This document shows, piece by piece, positions 1-7,752 of a stretch of 60,327 nucleotides of DNA (positions are counted from its first letter, which is position 1; each line of letters starts with the position of its first letter). Location: contig CALUSA010000003.1 in the NCBI GenBank assembly GCA_944323275.1, forward strand, positions 1 to 60,327, read 5' to 3'. The notes under the pieces are model-generated. The model had not been told where the DNA came from. It saw only the letters and a program-made list of their open reading frames with translations, and did no database searches. Source of the stretch: Candidatus Gastranaerophilales bacterium. GTDB taxonomy: Bacteria; Cyanobacteriota; Vampirovibrionia; Gastranaerophilales; Gastranaerophilaceae. Both the position numbers and the translations under genes were made by a program.

Positions 1-296
1 TCGTAGCCAAACTTTATTGGAATTCGCAAGCTAACCGCTTGCTTAGCCAACTGGGCTACGGGCGCATAATGTTTATTCAATTGTCAAAATTTTACTTGCT
101 TAATTTTTTTTTGGTTCGTAGCCAAACTTTATTGGAATTCGCAAGCTAACCGCTTGCTTAGCCAACTGGGCTACGGGCGCATAATGTTTATTTAATTGTC
201 AAAATTTTACTTGCTTAATTTTTTTGGGTTCGTAGCCAAACTTTATTGGAATTCGCAAGCTCATCGCTTGCTTAGCCAACTGGGCTACGGGCGCAT
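1..296. repeat. Three tandem copies of a folded tRNA-like repeat
   Basis: Copies begin at 2, 117 and 231 (period 114-115 bp); the last one stops at 296, and the array may continue upstream of the window. Each has a conserved block of about 66 bp plus an AT-rich spacer ending in a T run. On the minus strand the block starts GCGCCCGTAGCCCAGTTGG, like a tRNA 5' end and D-arm. It can form a 7-bp closing stem (CGTAGCC/GGCTACG), a central hairpin GCAAGC/GCTTGC and a CCAA/TTGG hairpin. Copy 3 differs in the central loop (tcatc instead of taacc) while the stem is kept. It lacks a normal T-arm and a T at the position before the anticodon, so it is not a standard tRNA. Confidence 0.7.
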
Positions 297-408
297 CTGT
301 TTTGAATTATATAATATAAATATTTTTTATCAAGCATATAAAAGTTTTTAACACTTAATTTGAACTAAGGAATATCTGCATATATGTTTTAATCACATTT
401 TTTGCAGT

Positions 409-1146
409 TTATAACAAATCTTTGTCAAAGTATCCTACAATAAATTTTAATTTTTTTATTGCTTCTTCATAAGTAAGTGTTAGTTTTTCTAAAAATCTAT
501 GGTCAAATAGCTCCAGTTTTTCTGATTTTTTGTCTATATTAATTATTGTATAACAGTGATTGTCGCTTAAACCTTTATGAAAATTTATCGAAGTTCCGGC
601 AACAAAACTGTTGTCAGGGTTTTCGCTTATTTTATTAAAAATTTCTTTACTTTCAGACTTTTTAGATTTAAGACTTATGCGCCAACTGCTTTCGTTTAAG
701 CTGTAAGGTTTTTTGCCCGTAAACATTTCGAGAAAGTTAGAAGGCTTGTTGAATTCAAATTTTTCGTTACAATTCGGGAATCTGCATATCCATGGCTTTT
801 TAGAGGGATATTTTTCTAAAAGCTGGTTCATTGCAGCTTCTATCGCTTTAATAATAGGATTGTGTGGCTGTTTTAACGGGATTGGATTTTTGTACTTGTC
901 CATATAAACAAGGTCGTCCATCTCTTTTTGGGTAACAAAAAAATCTTTTGCCTCGCCGTTTATATTGTTAAATTTTATTCTGTATCCATTATTGGTATGT
1001 GCAATATTTTGTGATAAAATTTTTCTTCCGTTGGTACTTTTAGTCAACGCACTGACCGACGACACAAGATAACAGTCTTGAAAATATTGTATCGCTGTTT
1101 TGAGATTTTGTATTTCTGTTAATGTGATTGGTTTCATATTGTCCAC
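409..1146 (-). CDS. Hypothetical protein, possibly papain/calpain-like cysteine peptidase
   Basis: A 245-residue protein without signal peptide or membrane segment. Near the N-terminus it has FQDCYLVSSVSAL, resembling the calpain (peptidase C2) active-site block with its GDCWLL-like Cys. Near the C-terminus it has SDNHCYTIINI followed by LELFDHR, in the place where calpains carry the catalytic His and then Asn. Overall similarity is weak, so the assignment is inference. The start is uncertain: GTG at the listed end, or ATG at 1137, neither with a clear ribosome-binding site. It stands alone between the tRNA-like repeats and a divergent small gene. Confidence 0.5.
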   Translation of the reverse strand: MDNMKPITLTEIQNLKTAIQYFQDCYLVSSVSALTKSTNGRKILSQNIAHTNNGYRIKFNNINGEAKDFFVTQKEMDDLVYMDKYKNPIPLKQPHNPIIKAIEAAMNQLLEKYPSKKPWICRFPNCNEKFEFNKPSNFLEMFTGKKPYSLNESSWRISLKSKKSESKEIFNKISENPDNSFVAGTSINFHKGLSDNHCYTIINIDKKSEKLELFDHRFLEKLTLTYEEAIKKLKFIVGYFDKDLL

Positions 1147-1260
1147 AAAAAACGTAAAGAAAAAAATTTGTTATTGGTTTCAGTTATTCGTTTTTAAAAT
1201 ATTTTTTATAATCATTATTGATTTCATTTAATAGGCGGATTTATTAATTTATAAAAATTG

Positions 1261-1276
1261 TACAATTATAATTGTA
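1261..1276. promoter_or_regulatory. 16-bp perfect palindrome, candidate operator
   Basis: TACAATTATAATTGTA is a perfect palindrome containing a TATAAT -10-like hexamer (1267-1272), about 22 bp before the start of the next plus-strand gene. A repressor bound here would block transcription. The role is inferred from position and symmetry only. Confidence 0.35.
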
Positions 1277-1298
1277 GTTAAAAAGAAAGCGTAACTGT

Positions 1299-1613
1299 AT
1301 GATTAGTTTAAATTCTATATCTGCCGAAGAACAATCTTCGGGCGTAAGCTTGAGTGATTGGGTTGCAAAGCTGCAGGAAGGCAAGAAAAGCACTCAGCAA
1401 TTGCAAACAGAAATGCTGACAAGTTCTATAAAACAGATTGAACAAATTCAGGAAAAAGCCGCAGAAAGAGCAGAAGAAAAGAAAGAAGAAAACAAAGAAG
1501 CACAAAATAACGATGAAGCAGTTAATGTAACAGTTTCTTCTGTTAATGTTACGTCGACTTCCGAAGTTGCGGAAACAGAGTCTGTTCAATCTTCCGTTGA
1601 TGTAGAAGCATAG
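1299..1613 (+). CDS. Small charged coiled-coil protein
   Basis: A 104-residue protein with no recognised family. Residues about 30-75 are rich in Gln, Glu, Lys and Ala in a heptad-like pattern (for example IEQIQEKAAERAEEKKEE), suggesting one long helix or coiled coil. The C-terminal 30 residues are Val/Ser/Thr/Glu-rich and probably disordered. There is no signal peptide. A weak AAAGAAAG ribosome-binding site precedes the ATG, which lies just downstream of a palindromic promoter-like site. It is convergent with era, whose stop is 28 bp away. Confidence 0.55.
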   Translation: MISLNSISAEEQSSGVSLSDWVAKLQEGKKSTQQLQTEMLTSSIKQIEQIQEKAAERAEEKKEENKEAQNNDEAVNVTVSSVNVTSTSEVAETESVQSSVDVEA

Positions 1614-1640
1614 AAATCAAAAATTTGCCGGTAAGCGTTG

Positions 1641-2528
1641 TTATACCCAGTTTTCCAAATCAGGCGTTTTTTTGCGCCAGTCTTTTGATACTTTTACATT
1701 AAGCTCGAGAAATACTTTTTTATCCAGCATTTTTTCAAGCTCCAAACGTGCTTCGGTTCCGATTTTTTTGAGCATTTGACCTTTTTTGCCTATCATTATA
1801 CCCTTCTGGCTGTCGTGTTCAACGTGTATAACGGCAGGAATTCTGTCTATATTTTCTTTTTCTTCATATTTTTCAATAATAACCGCTACACTGTGGGGGA
1901 TTTCATCCTTTGTGTTTAAAAGAATTTTTTCTCTTATAATTTCCTGAGCAATAGAGCGCATAGTTTCGTCCGTCAAATCATCTTCATTGTAAATAGGTTC
2001 ACCTTCCGGCAATTTGCGCAGTATTGTGGAAATAAGAGTATCAATATTTCTGCCTGTTTGGGCTGAAATTCTTGCTGTAGGCAGATTTGTATCAAACAAC
2101 AATTTGTAGGTTAAAAGATTTTGTTCTTTTTTTATCGGGTCTTTTAGCTTATCAACCTTATTGAGTACGATAATTATAGGGATATTAGTTTTTTTTAGCA
2201 GATTTTCAACAATCCATTTATCGCCGGCACCTGCAGGCTCTGAAACATCAACAATAAACAAAATTAAATCTGCGTCCGGAATAGAGCATTTGGCTTCGTC
2301 CATAAGAAATTCGCCGAGTTTGTCAACTGGTTTATGGATTCCGGGGGTATCAATGAAGACAATCTGCCCTTCTTCACACGTATAAATACCTTTTATTCTT
2401 TTTCGTGTGGTTTGGGCTTTATCAGTTGCAATAACAACCTTTTGCCCGATTATTGTATTGAGCAATGTAGATTTGCCGACATTCGGGCGACCTATTACAG
2501 CAACAAAACCTGATTTAAAATTTTTCAT
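1641..2528 (-). CDS. era: GTPase Era
   Basis: Essential GTPase that binds the 3' end of 16S rRNA and acts in 30S subunit maturation. At 295 residues it has the normal length. The G1 loop GRPNVGKS lies at 13-20, DTPG at 60-63 and NKVD at 123-126. The C-terminal KH RNA-binding domain carries GIMIGKKGQML. The ATG is preceded by AAAAGG. It lies 12 bp downstream of prfA on the same strand, so the two are probably cotranscribed and both serve translation. Confidence 0.97.
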   Translation of the reverse strand: MKNFKSGFVAVIGRPNVGKSTLLNTIIGQKVVIATDKAQTTRKRIKGIYTCEEGQIVFIDTPGIHKPVDKLGEFLMDEAKCSIPDADLILFIVDVSEPAGAGDKWIVENLLKKTNIPIIIVLNKVDKLKDPIKKEQNLLTYKLLFDTNLPTARISAQTGRNIDTLISTILRKLPEGEPIYNEDDLTDETMRSIAQEIIREKILLNTKDEIPHSVAVIIEKYEEKENIDRIPAVIHVEHDSQKGIMIGKKGQMLKKIGTEARLELEKMLDKKVFLELNVKVSKDWRKKTPDLENWV

Positions 2529-2540
2529 AAATTTTGCCTT

Positions 2541-3623
2541 TTAATTAATTTCAGCCAATTTTTCAAGTTTAAGCTTTTGGTCGTGTTCCATTAAAAGATT
2601 AATCAGTTCGTCCAAATCGCCGTCAATAACTGTCCAGACATTAAGGTTGTGGTTTATACGATGGTCTGTAAGACGTCCCTGAGGGAAGTTATAAGTTCTG
2701 ATACGTTCGGAACGGTCGCCTGTACCTACTTGTGAACGTCTAAGGTCAGTGATTTCCTGCATTTGTTTTTGGGTTTCAATATCGTATAGTTTGGCTTTTA
2801 AAATTTGCAGTGCACGTTCTTTGTTTTGAAGCTGAGAGCGTTCTTCCGTACAGAAAATCATGATTCCCGACGGCTTGTGGAATACTCTTACCGCTGTTTC
2901 AACTTTGTTAACGTTTTGACCGCCTGCACCGCCTGAACGTGCTGTAGAAATTTCCAAATCATTAGGATTAAGCTCAATTTCAACATCGTCAACCTCTGGC
3001 ATAACTGCAACAGTGGCTGTTGATGTGTGGACTCTGCCTTGAGATTCAGTCTGAGGAACCCTCTGAACACGGTGAACACCGGATTCGTATTTTAATTTAG
3101 AATAAATGCTGTCGCCTTTGATAGAGATAATAACTTCCGAAACGCCGCCTGCTTCGCAATCGGTTTTGCTTAAAATTTGTGACTGCCAGCCCTGTTTGTC
3201 AGCGTATCGCAGATACATTCTCATAAGGTCGCCTGCAAAGATGTTGGCTTCATCACCGCCTGCGCCGCCTCTGATTTCAAGCATGATATCTTTGTCGTCC
3301 ATAGGGTCACGGGGCAGCAATAGAACCTTCATTCTTTCTTCAAGCTCTTTATTTTTTTCTTCGTTAGAATCAATTTCGCCGTGGAGATATTGTTTCATCT
3401 CAGGATCATTTTCTGATTTTAAAAGTTCTTTTGCATCATCAATGGCGTCAGTATTAGTCTTCCACTGATGATAAACTTCAACGGTTTCTTCCATTGCTTT
3501 TCTTTGTTTTGATAAATCTCTAAATTTTTCATAATCGGCAATGACATCCGGATCGGATAATATTTTTCCTAATTCAACGTATTTTTCTTCAATTTGAAGA
3601 ATTTTGTCTAACATATCTTTCAT
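2541..3623 (-). CDS. prfA: Peptide chain release factor 1
   Basis: Recognises UAA and UAG stop codons and triggers peptide release. The protein has 360 residues, as expected. The GGQ catalytic motif is at 234-236 in [10 protein letters not shown]. The codon-recognition tripeptide is PQT at 190-192 in [13 protein letters not shown], which fits the P-x-T pattern of RF1 rather than the SPF of RF2. The C-terminal block [14 protein letters not shown] is also RF1-like. First gene of an apparent prfA-era unit. Confidence 0.97.
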   Translation of the reverse strand: MKDMLDKILQIEEKYVELGKILSDPDVIADYEKFRDLSKQRKAMEETVEVYHQWKTNTDAIDDAKELLKSENDPEMKQYLHGEIDSNEEKNKELEERMKVLLLPRDPMDDKDIMLEIRGGAGGDEANIFAGDLMRMYLRYADKQGWQSQILSKTDCEAGGVSEVIISIKGDSIYSKLKYESGVHRVQRVPQTESQGRVHTSTATVAVMPEVDDVEIELNPNDLEISTARSGGAGGQNVNKVETAVRVFHKPSGIMIFCTEERSQLQNKERALQILKAKLYDIETQKQMQEITDLRRSQVGTGDRSERIRTYNFPQGRLTDHRINHNLNVWTVIDGDLDELINLLMEHDQKLKLEKLAEIN

Positions 3624-3770
3624 AGTATGCGTATTCCCTATCTGCTTGTTATTTTATAATAACGCAAGCAAAATTTTTGTAAAAGAGTATTGTAACTTTA
3701 ATAAATGCATTTATAGTATTTTGGCTTTGATTTTATACATTTTGATATTAAATATTACAAAAGTTTAAGC

Positions 3771-3852
3771 TCAGGGTCTTGACCTGAAAACTCAAGCAGG
3801 ATAAGCTCTGCTATAAGATAAGATAAGTGACGCTGGGTTCTGCCCTTTTTTT
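3771..3852 (+). ncRNA. Candidate small structured RNA or leader
   Basis: The 288-bp gap between prfA and the prepilin gene holds a GC-richer stretch with CAGG/CCTG (3772-3786) and AGCAG/CTGCT (3795-3812) hairpins. It ends in a short GGG-loop-CCC stem followed by seven T (3846-3852), like a weak terminator. Only weak promoter-like hexamers lie upstream. It could be a small RNA or an attenuated leader of the prepilin gene; the function is unknown. Confidence 0.3.
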
Positions 3853-3911
3853 ATAAACCTGCTTTAATAAGTCTAAAGTATTAAAAAATTTAAATAAAAA
3901 AGGGCAAAAAA

Positions 3912-4577
3912 ATGAAAAAACAAAAAGCATTCACACTTGCTGAAGTACTCGTTACACTTATGATAATAGGCGTAATTGCAGCTATAACTATCCCGTCATT
4001 AGTACAAAATACCCACGATAACCAGAATGTAGCCGGATTTTTAAAAGCATATTCCGTATTATCGCAGGCAATTGACCGAATGAAAATAGATTACGGACCT
4101 GTAGGTTTCGGGGCAAAGTGGAATAACGAGGAAGAAATAGAAAAAGGGCTTAGACAATATTTGAATATTATAAAATTTTGTCGTGTAAATGAGCCTGGAT
4201 GTTTTGCAAAAAAGGGTGAAACAAGATTTTTGAACGGAAGTGAAAATCCTGAAGATTATCTTGAAGTAAGGTCTTTTGTAACAGCAGATGGTTTTGCATA
4301 CAATTACGGTCCTGGTAGCAGATGGTGTAATGACAAAAAAGGTTTGGAACAAAAGGATTTGGATAATTGTATGGGCAGATTTATGGTGGATGTAAACGGA
4401 CCAAAAGGACCGAATGTTGTCGGGCGTGATATTTTCTTTTTAGCTCTTGTAAAAGGCAAGGGTATAGTGCCTGCCGGTGCAGGTAATAATGCAGCTGATT
4501 GTAAGATGAACTCACATGGACAGCAATGTGCGGCGTATGTCCTTAAAGAAAAGAAAATACGTTATGCAAAAGAGTAA
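3912..4577 (+). CDS. Type IV prepilin-like protein (N-terminal methylation motif)
   Basis: A 221-residue protein with a class III signal: a short basic leader, MKKQKA, then FTLAEVLVTLMIIGVIAAIT. Prepilin peptidase should cut between Ala6 and Phe7, and Glu+5 is present. The hydrophobic helix at 7-30 would anchor it in the inner membrane or pack it into a pilus or type II pseudopilus. The remaining 190 residues form a globular domain with several Cys and many Gly. No pilus assembly gene is nearby; lone prepilin-like genes of this kind are thought to be common in this lineage. Confidence 0.85.
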   Translation: MKKQKAFTLAEVLVTLMIIGVIAAITIPSLVQNTHDNQNVAGFLKAYSVLSQAIDRMKIDYGPVGFGAKWNNEEEIEKGLRQYLNIIKFCRVNEPGCFAKKGETRFLNGSENPEDYLEVRSFVTADGFAYNYGPGSRWCNDKKGLEQKDLDNCMGRFMVDVNGPKGPNVVGRDIFFLALVKGKGIVPAGAGNNAADCKMNSHGQQCAAYVLKEKKIRYAKE

Positions 4578-4695
4578 TATTCGGAAATATTATATAAATT
4601 TAAACAACACAAAATAACATTGCGCTCATTATAAATAGATTTTACGCAAGCATTAAATTGTTAATATTAACATTTTTAGCGGTGATAGCTGTCAG

Positions 4696-5109
4696 TTATT
4701 TTTTATAAAAATTTTGAGCAAGGTCGTCTAAAACATCTGTAATGAGTTCTCTTGTAGTGTTGCCGACTCTCATAACAGTTGTGTAAAAGCTCTTACCTTT
4801 TTCTTTTGTGTGCATAAGTATCGGAACGTAATCTATAGTCATACGTTCGGGCAAGAGTGACAAGCCGAACCTTGTTTTTTGACCTGTAATTGTTTCGCTG
4901 CCTTTTGTTGCTGTATAAGTAGCATTTTGTGAGGATTTTGCAAGGTGTTGAAAAAATTCGGATACTGTAATTTTTATAGTATCTTCTTTAGAACCGAGTT
5001 TGTCAGCTATTTTTTTGAATGTTTCAACTTCGGCTTCTGTTAACTGTCTGTTGTAGTTGAGGATGTTTAAGTTTGCTTTAAAAGAAACGGGTCTGTTTTC
5101 AATTTTCAT
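4696..5109 (-). CDS. Small hypothetical protein with SFKAN motif
   Basis: A 137-residue protein of unknown function. The start is the ATG at 5109, because AAGGAG lies 9 bp before it; the frame extends upstream without a ribosome-binding site. Its N-terminus (MKIENRPVSFKANLNILNYN) is clearly related to that of the gene ending at 7438 (MKIQNTPSFKAKTNILSHN), and both continue with KKI...G...ED.I, so they are paralogues. No signal peptide or membrane helix. It lies downstream of dapL with a 62-bp gap, and may be cotranscribed. Confidence 0.75.
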   Translation of the reverse strand: MKIENRPVSFKANLNILNYNRQLTEAEVETFKKIADKLGSKEDTIKITVSEFFQHLAKSSQNATYTATKGSETITGQKTRFGLSLLPERMTIDYVPILMHTKEKGKSFYTTVMRVGNTTRELITDVLDDLAQNFYKK

Positions 5110-5171
5110 ACATATATACTCCTTATTAAAAATTGGGCGGGCAAAAACAGACGTGCCCGCCATTGATACAT

Positions 5172-6350
5172 TTATTTAGTCATTTTATAGCTTATGCCTG
5201 CACGTTTCATACGTCTTAAGGCTTCTTGAATCTGATCAACAGGCTTTGTCAGCGCAATTCTGAAGAAACCTTCGCCGCATTTGCCGTAACCGTTTCCGGG
5301 CGGAACAACGACATGGGCTTTTTCAAGCATTACCGTGACAAATTCTTCTGACGTAAAGCCTTCGGGAACAGGCAGCCACAAATAGAAGGTTGCTTTAGAA
5401 GGTTCAACTCTCCAGCCTAAATCTCTTAAGCCTTCTTCCATAACTTCTTTACGTTCTTTGTACATCTGGTTGAGTCTGTCAATTTGTTCCTGCGGTGCGT
5501 GGTAAGCTTCTACAGCAGCTTCTTGTATAGCTTTGAACGTACCAGAATCTATGTTGTTTTTGATAGTTCCGAGAGCTTTTATTGCCTTTGCATTACCGCA
5601 GACAAAACCGACTCTCCAGCCTGTCATGTTGTAAGATTTTGAATGAGAATAAAATTCTATTGCGCAGTCCATTGCTCCTTCGACCTGCAGCACAGAGGGT
5701 GCTTTGTAACCGTCATAAGTCATTTCGGAATATGCCATATCAGAGCATAAAAGAATATCGTATTTTTTACAAAAATCAACCGCTTTTTTGTAAAAATCCA
5801 AATCCGCAACAGCGGCTGTGGGGTTGTTAGGATAGTTTAAAAACATCAATTTTGATTTTTTAGCAATTTCTTCCGGAATTGCGTCAAAATCAGGTAAAAA
5901 TTTGTTTTCTGCTTTTAACGGCATTGAATAAGGAGTACCACCAGCAAAGATGGTAGCGTTTTTATAAACCGGATACCCTGGATCCGGAACGAGTGTGTAA
6001 TCACCGTCATCAACAAAAGCAAAGAAAACGTGAGCAATAGCTTCTTTTGAACCGATGTTGCAGAGCATTTCCGTATCAGGATTTAATTCAACTCCAAAGC
6101 GTTTTTTCATCCACTCGCAAGAGGCTTTTCTGAATTCGGCAGTACCGTTATAAGGCGGATAATCATGGTTTTTGGGGTTATCGATAGCTTTGTGCATTGC
6201 TTCTACAACAGACGGGATAGTCGGTGTATCGGGGTCGCCTATACCGAGCGAAATGATATCATGACCTTTTGCCTTTGCTTCGGCAATTTTTCTGTCGATT
6301 TCCGCAAACAGATACGGCGGAATTTTATCTAATCTTTGTGATGTTCTCAT
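5172..6350 (-). CDS. dapL: LL-diaminopimelate aminotransferase
   Basis: A PLP-dependent enzyme converting tetrahydrodipicolinate directly to LL-diaminopimelate for lysine and peptidoglycan synthesis, a route found in Cyanobacteria, plants and some other bacteria. The 392-residue protein has the class I aminotransferase blocks: NYPNNPTAAV, CSDMAYSEMTYDG and SHSKSYNMTGWRVG, where the Lys should bind PLP. The RIALTKP C-terminal block carries the carboxylate-binding Arg. Start ATG has AGGAGT 5 bp upstream. No other lysine gene is in the window. Confidence 0.93.
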   Translation of the reverse strand: MRTSQRLDKIPPYLFAEIDRKIAEAKAKGHDIISLGIGDPDTPTIPSVVEAMHKAIDNPKNHDYPPYNGTAEFRKASCEWMKKRFGVELNPDTEMLCNIGSKEAIAHVFFAFVDDGDYTLVPDPGYPVYKNATIFAGGTPYSMPLKAENKFLPDFDAIPEEIAKKSKLMFLNYPNNPTAAVADLDFYKKAVDFCKKYDILLCSDMAYSEMTYDGYKAPSVLQVEGAMDCAIEFYSHSKSYNMTGWRVGFVCGNAKAIKALGTIKNNIDSGTFKAIQEAAVEAYHAPQEQIDRLNQMYKERKEVMEEGLRDLGWRVEPSKATFYLWLPVPEGFTSEEFVTVMLEKAHVVVPPGNGYGKCGEGFFRIALTKPVDQIQEALRRMKRAGISYKMTK

Positions 6351-6425
6351 TTTATACTCCTATATATTGGTTTTATAAAAAATTATATCACAAGACAGAT
6401 TATACAAAACTATTTGTTGCGCAAG

Positions 6426-6443
6426 GTAAAGAACATTCTTTAC
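6426..6443. promoter_or_regulatory. Inverted repeat upstream of dapL
   Basis: GTAAAGAA and TTCTTTAC face each other around a 2-bp centre, 75 bp upstream of the dapL start. It is a possible operator. The rest of the roughly 360-bp gap is AT-rich apart from the coding remnant listed separately. Confidence 0.3.
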
Positions 6444-6528
6444 AGGTGAGATTTTTATTTTGATTTGACCTTTTTGTTATTTTATCATTTTTATATGCTG
6501 TTCTTACCCCTTATTGCTATACTGTTGC

Positions 6529-6659
6529 TTACAACTTCCTGATATGTTTATATGCAGCATCATCAATTCTCAGATTGGAACCTTTTGGTAAAAGCAATTC
6601 AGCTTCTGGTGCTTCTTTTCTTCAACATTGTAGCATTCCGGACTTGACTCTTTGGGCAT
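6529..6659 (-). pseudogene. Possible frameshifted small gene remnant
   Basis: Reading the minus strand from an ATG at 6659 gives MPKESSPECYNVEEK. One added A in the following AAAA run would continue as EAPEAELLLPKGSNL and end RKL-stop at 6529. The composition after the shift looks coding, but there is no ribosome-binding site and no known family, so it may be decay of an upstream relative or chance. Confidence 0.22.
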
Positions 6660-6712
6660 ATAGGTTATTTGTCGCTGTTTTTTATTGTTGCAAAAAGAAG
6701 AAAAAGATATAG

Positions 6713-7447
6713 CTACACAAATCTGTCTAAAGCGCATAGTTGCACATCTCTGAACTGGCTTTTTAGAAAATCTTCAGCAGTTCCTGTGTGTTCGTTTCTT
6801 ATGTAATCCACACCGTATTTGCCACGTATTTTTGTGTATGTGTGATATAAAAGTTTGTTGTCTGCAAGGACGTCCAGCTCTTTGCCTTTGCCGTTGATTC
6901 CTCTTGAACCTGCAAGGGTATTTGAAATATAAAGAGTATCCTCTTTGTTGTTATACAAAGCCGCATAGCGTCCAAAGAAGTGCACATCTTTTCGTGCGCC
7001 GAAAATGGAGTATGGAATCATGTTTTGTTCAAAAATTTTTTTAATTTTTCTCAGTATAGACACATTGTATTTTGAGTTTTCCTCCATCTGAAAACCGCCG
7101 AGAATAAATCCGTGGAGATTGTCTTTTGTCAAATCTGTTTTTTGCAGGAGTCTGCGCTCAAAGTTGTCTATACTAAAACCTTTAAGCCTGTTCTTTTTTG
7201 CTTTTGCCTGATTTAAAGTGCATATATGGAACATTGTTACGGAATTATTATCAATCACACCGCCTGCTATGCAATCTAAAATCGATGTTGTAAAAAGGTT
7301 TTTGCCTTTTTTCATTGTATCCGCATTCCAAGGATAGCCTACTTCATGCTTTTTGGGATTTAAACAGTTTATTTTATCCTTAAAGACTTGATAGTCTATA
7401 AATTTTATTTTTGATTTAAACGAAGGACTGGCAGAATTTATTTGCAT
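6713..7447 (-). CDS. Hypothetical protein, possible deamidase-like fold
   Basis: A 244-residue protein with an N-terminal PSFKSK motif like its two neighbours. The region TTSILDCIAGGVIDNNSVTM followed by FHI places a Cys and a His 15 residues apart, preceded by Thr/Ser. This is the spacing of the catalytic pair in the CNF1/CheD-type deamidase fold, and GFILGGF follows. This is a motif-level resemblance, not a firm family call. No signal peptide or membrane segment. It overlaps the end of the preceding 103-residue gene by 10 bp, so the two are translationally linked. Confidence 0.65.
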   Translation of the reverse strand: MQINSASPSFKSKIKFIDYQVFKDKINCLNPKKHEVGYPWNADTMKKGKNLFTTSILDCIAGGVIDNNSVTMFHICTLNQAKAKKNRLKGFSIDNFERRLLQKTDLTKDNLHGFILGGFQMEENSKYNVSILRKIKKIFEQNMIPYSIFGARKDVHFFGRYAALYNNKEDTLYISNTLAGSRGINGKGKELDVLADNKLLYHTYTKIRGKYGVDYIRNEHTGTAEDFLKSQFRDVQLCALDRFV

Positions 7448-7749
7448 ACAATATTATTAATACCGGTTAAGATTTTTTCTATATATTTTTCAGGTTTTAA
7501 AAGCCACTTGTGTGACATAACCGAGGTTGTGATTTCAATATCTTTTTGAGGTAGTTTTAATTTTGTTTCCTGCAGAATGACAATTTTGTTTTTCTTAAAA
7601 TTTCTTATGTTGAAGTAGATAGAATCTTCATTTGTGCCAATGGATTCACCTATTTTTTTCAGCCGTGAAATTTTTTCCGCAGACAAAATATTGTTGTGCG
7701 AAAGTATGTTTGTTTTCGCTTTAAATGACGGTGTATTTTGTATTTTCAT
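7438..7749 (-). CDS. Small hypothetical protein with SFKAK motif
   Basis: A 103-residue protein, paralogous at its N-terminus to the protein encoded at 4696-5109 (shared pattern MKIxNxP-SFKA-NIL-N, then KKIG...ED-I). The C-terminal half is shorter and diverged. There is no signal peptide. It starts 3 bp after the stop of the OPA-type transporter and overlaps the next gene by 10 bp, so the three probably form one transcript. Function unknown. Confidence 0.7.
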   Translation of the reverse strand: MKIQNTPSFKAKTNILSHNNILSAEKISRLKKIGESIGTNEDSIYFNIRNFKKNKIVILQETKLKLPQKDIEITTSVMSHKWLLKPEKYIEKILTGINNIVCK

Positions 7750-7752
7750 AAT

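Noticed and set aside
1-296. CRISPR array
   Set aside because: The interspersed sequences are nearly identical between copies, the unit is over 110 bp, and there are no cas genes.
1308-1589. Minus-strand open frame opposite the coiled-coil gene
   Set aside because: Composition (runs of Phe and Cys) is that of a shadow of the Lys/Glu-rich gene on the other strand.
6356-6528. Additional gene between dapL and the 6.7-kb gene
   Set aside because: Apart from the weak frameshifted remnant, no frame has a start signal or protein-like composition.
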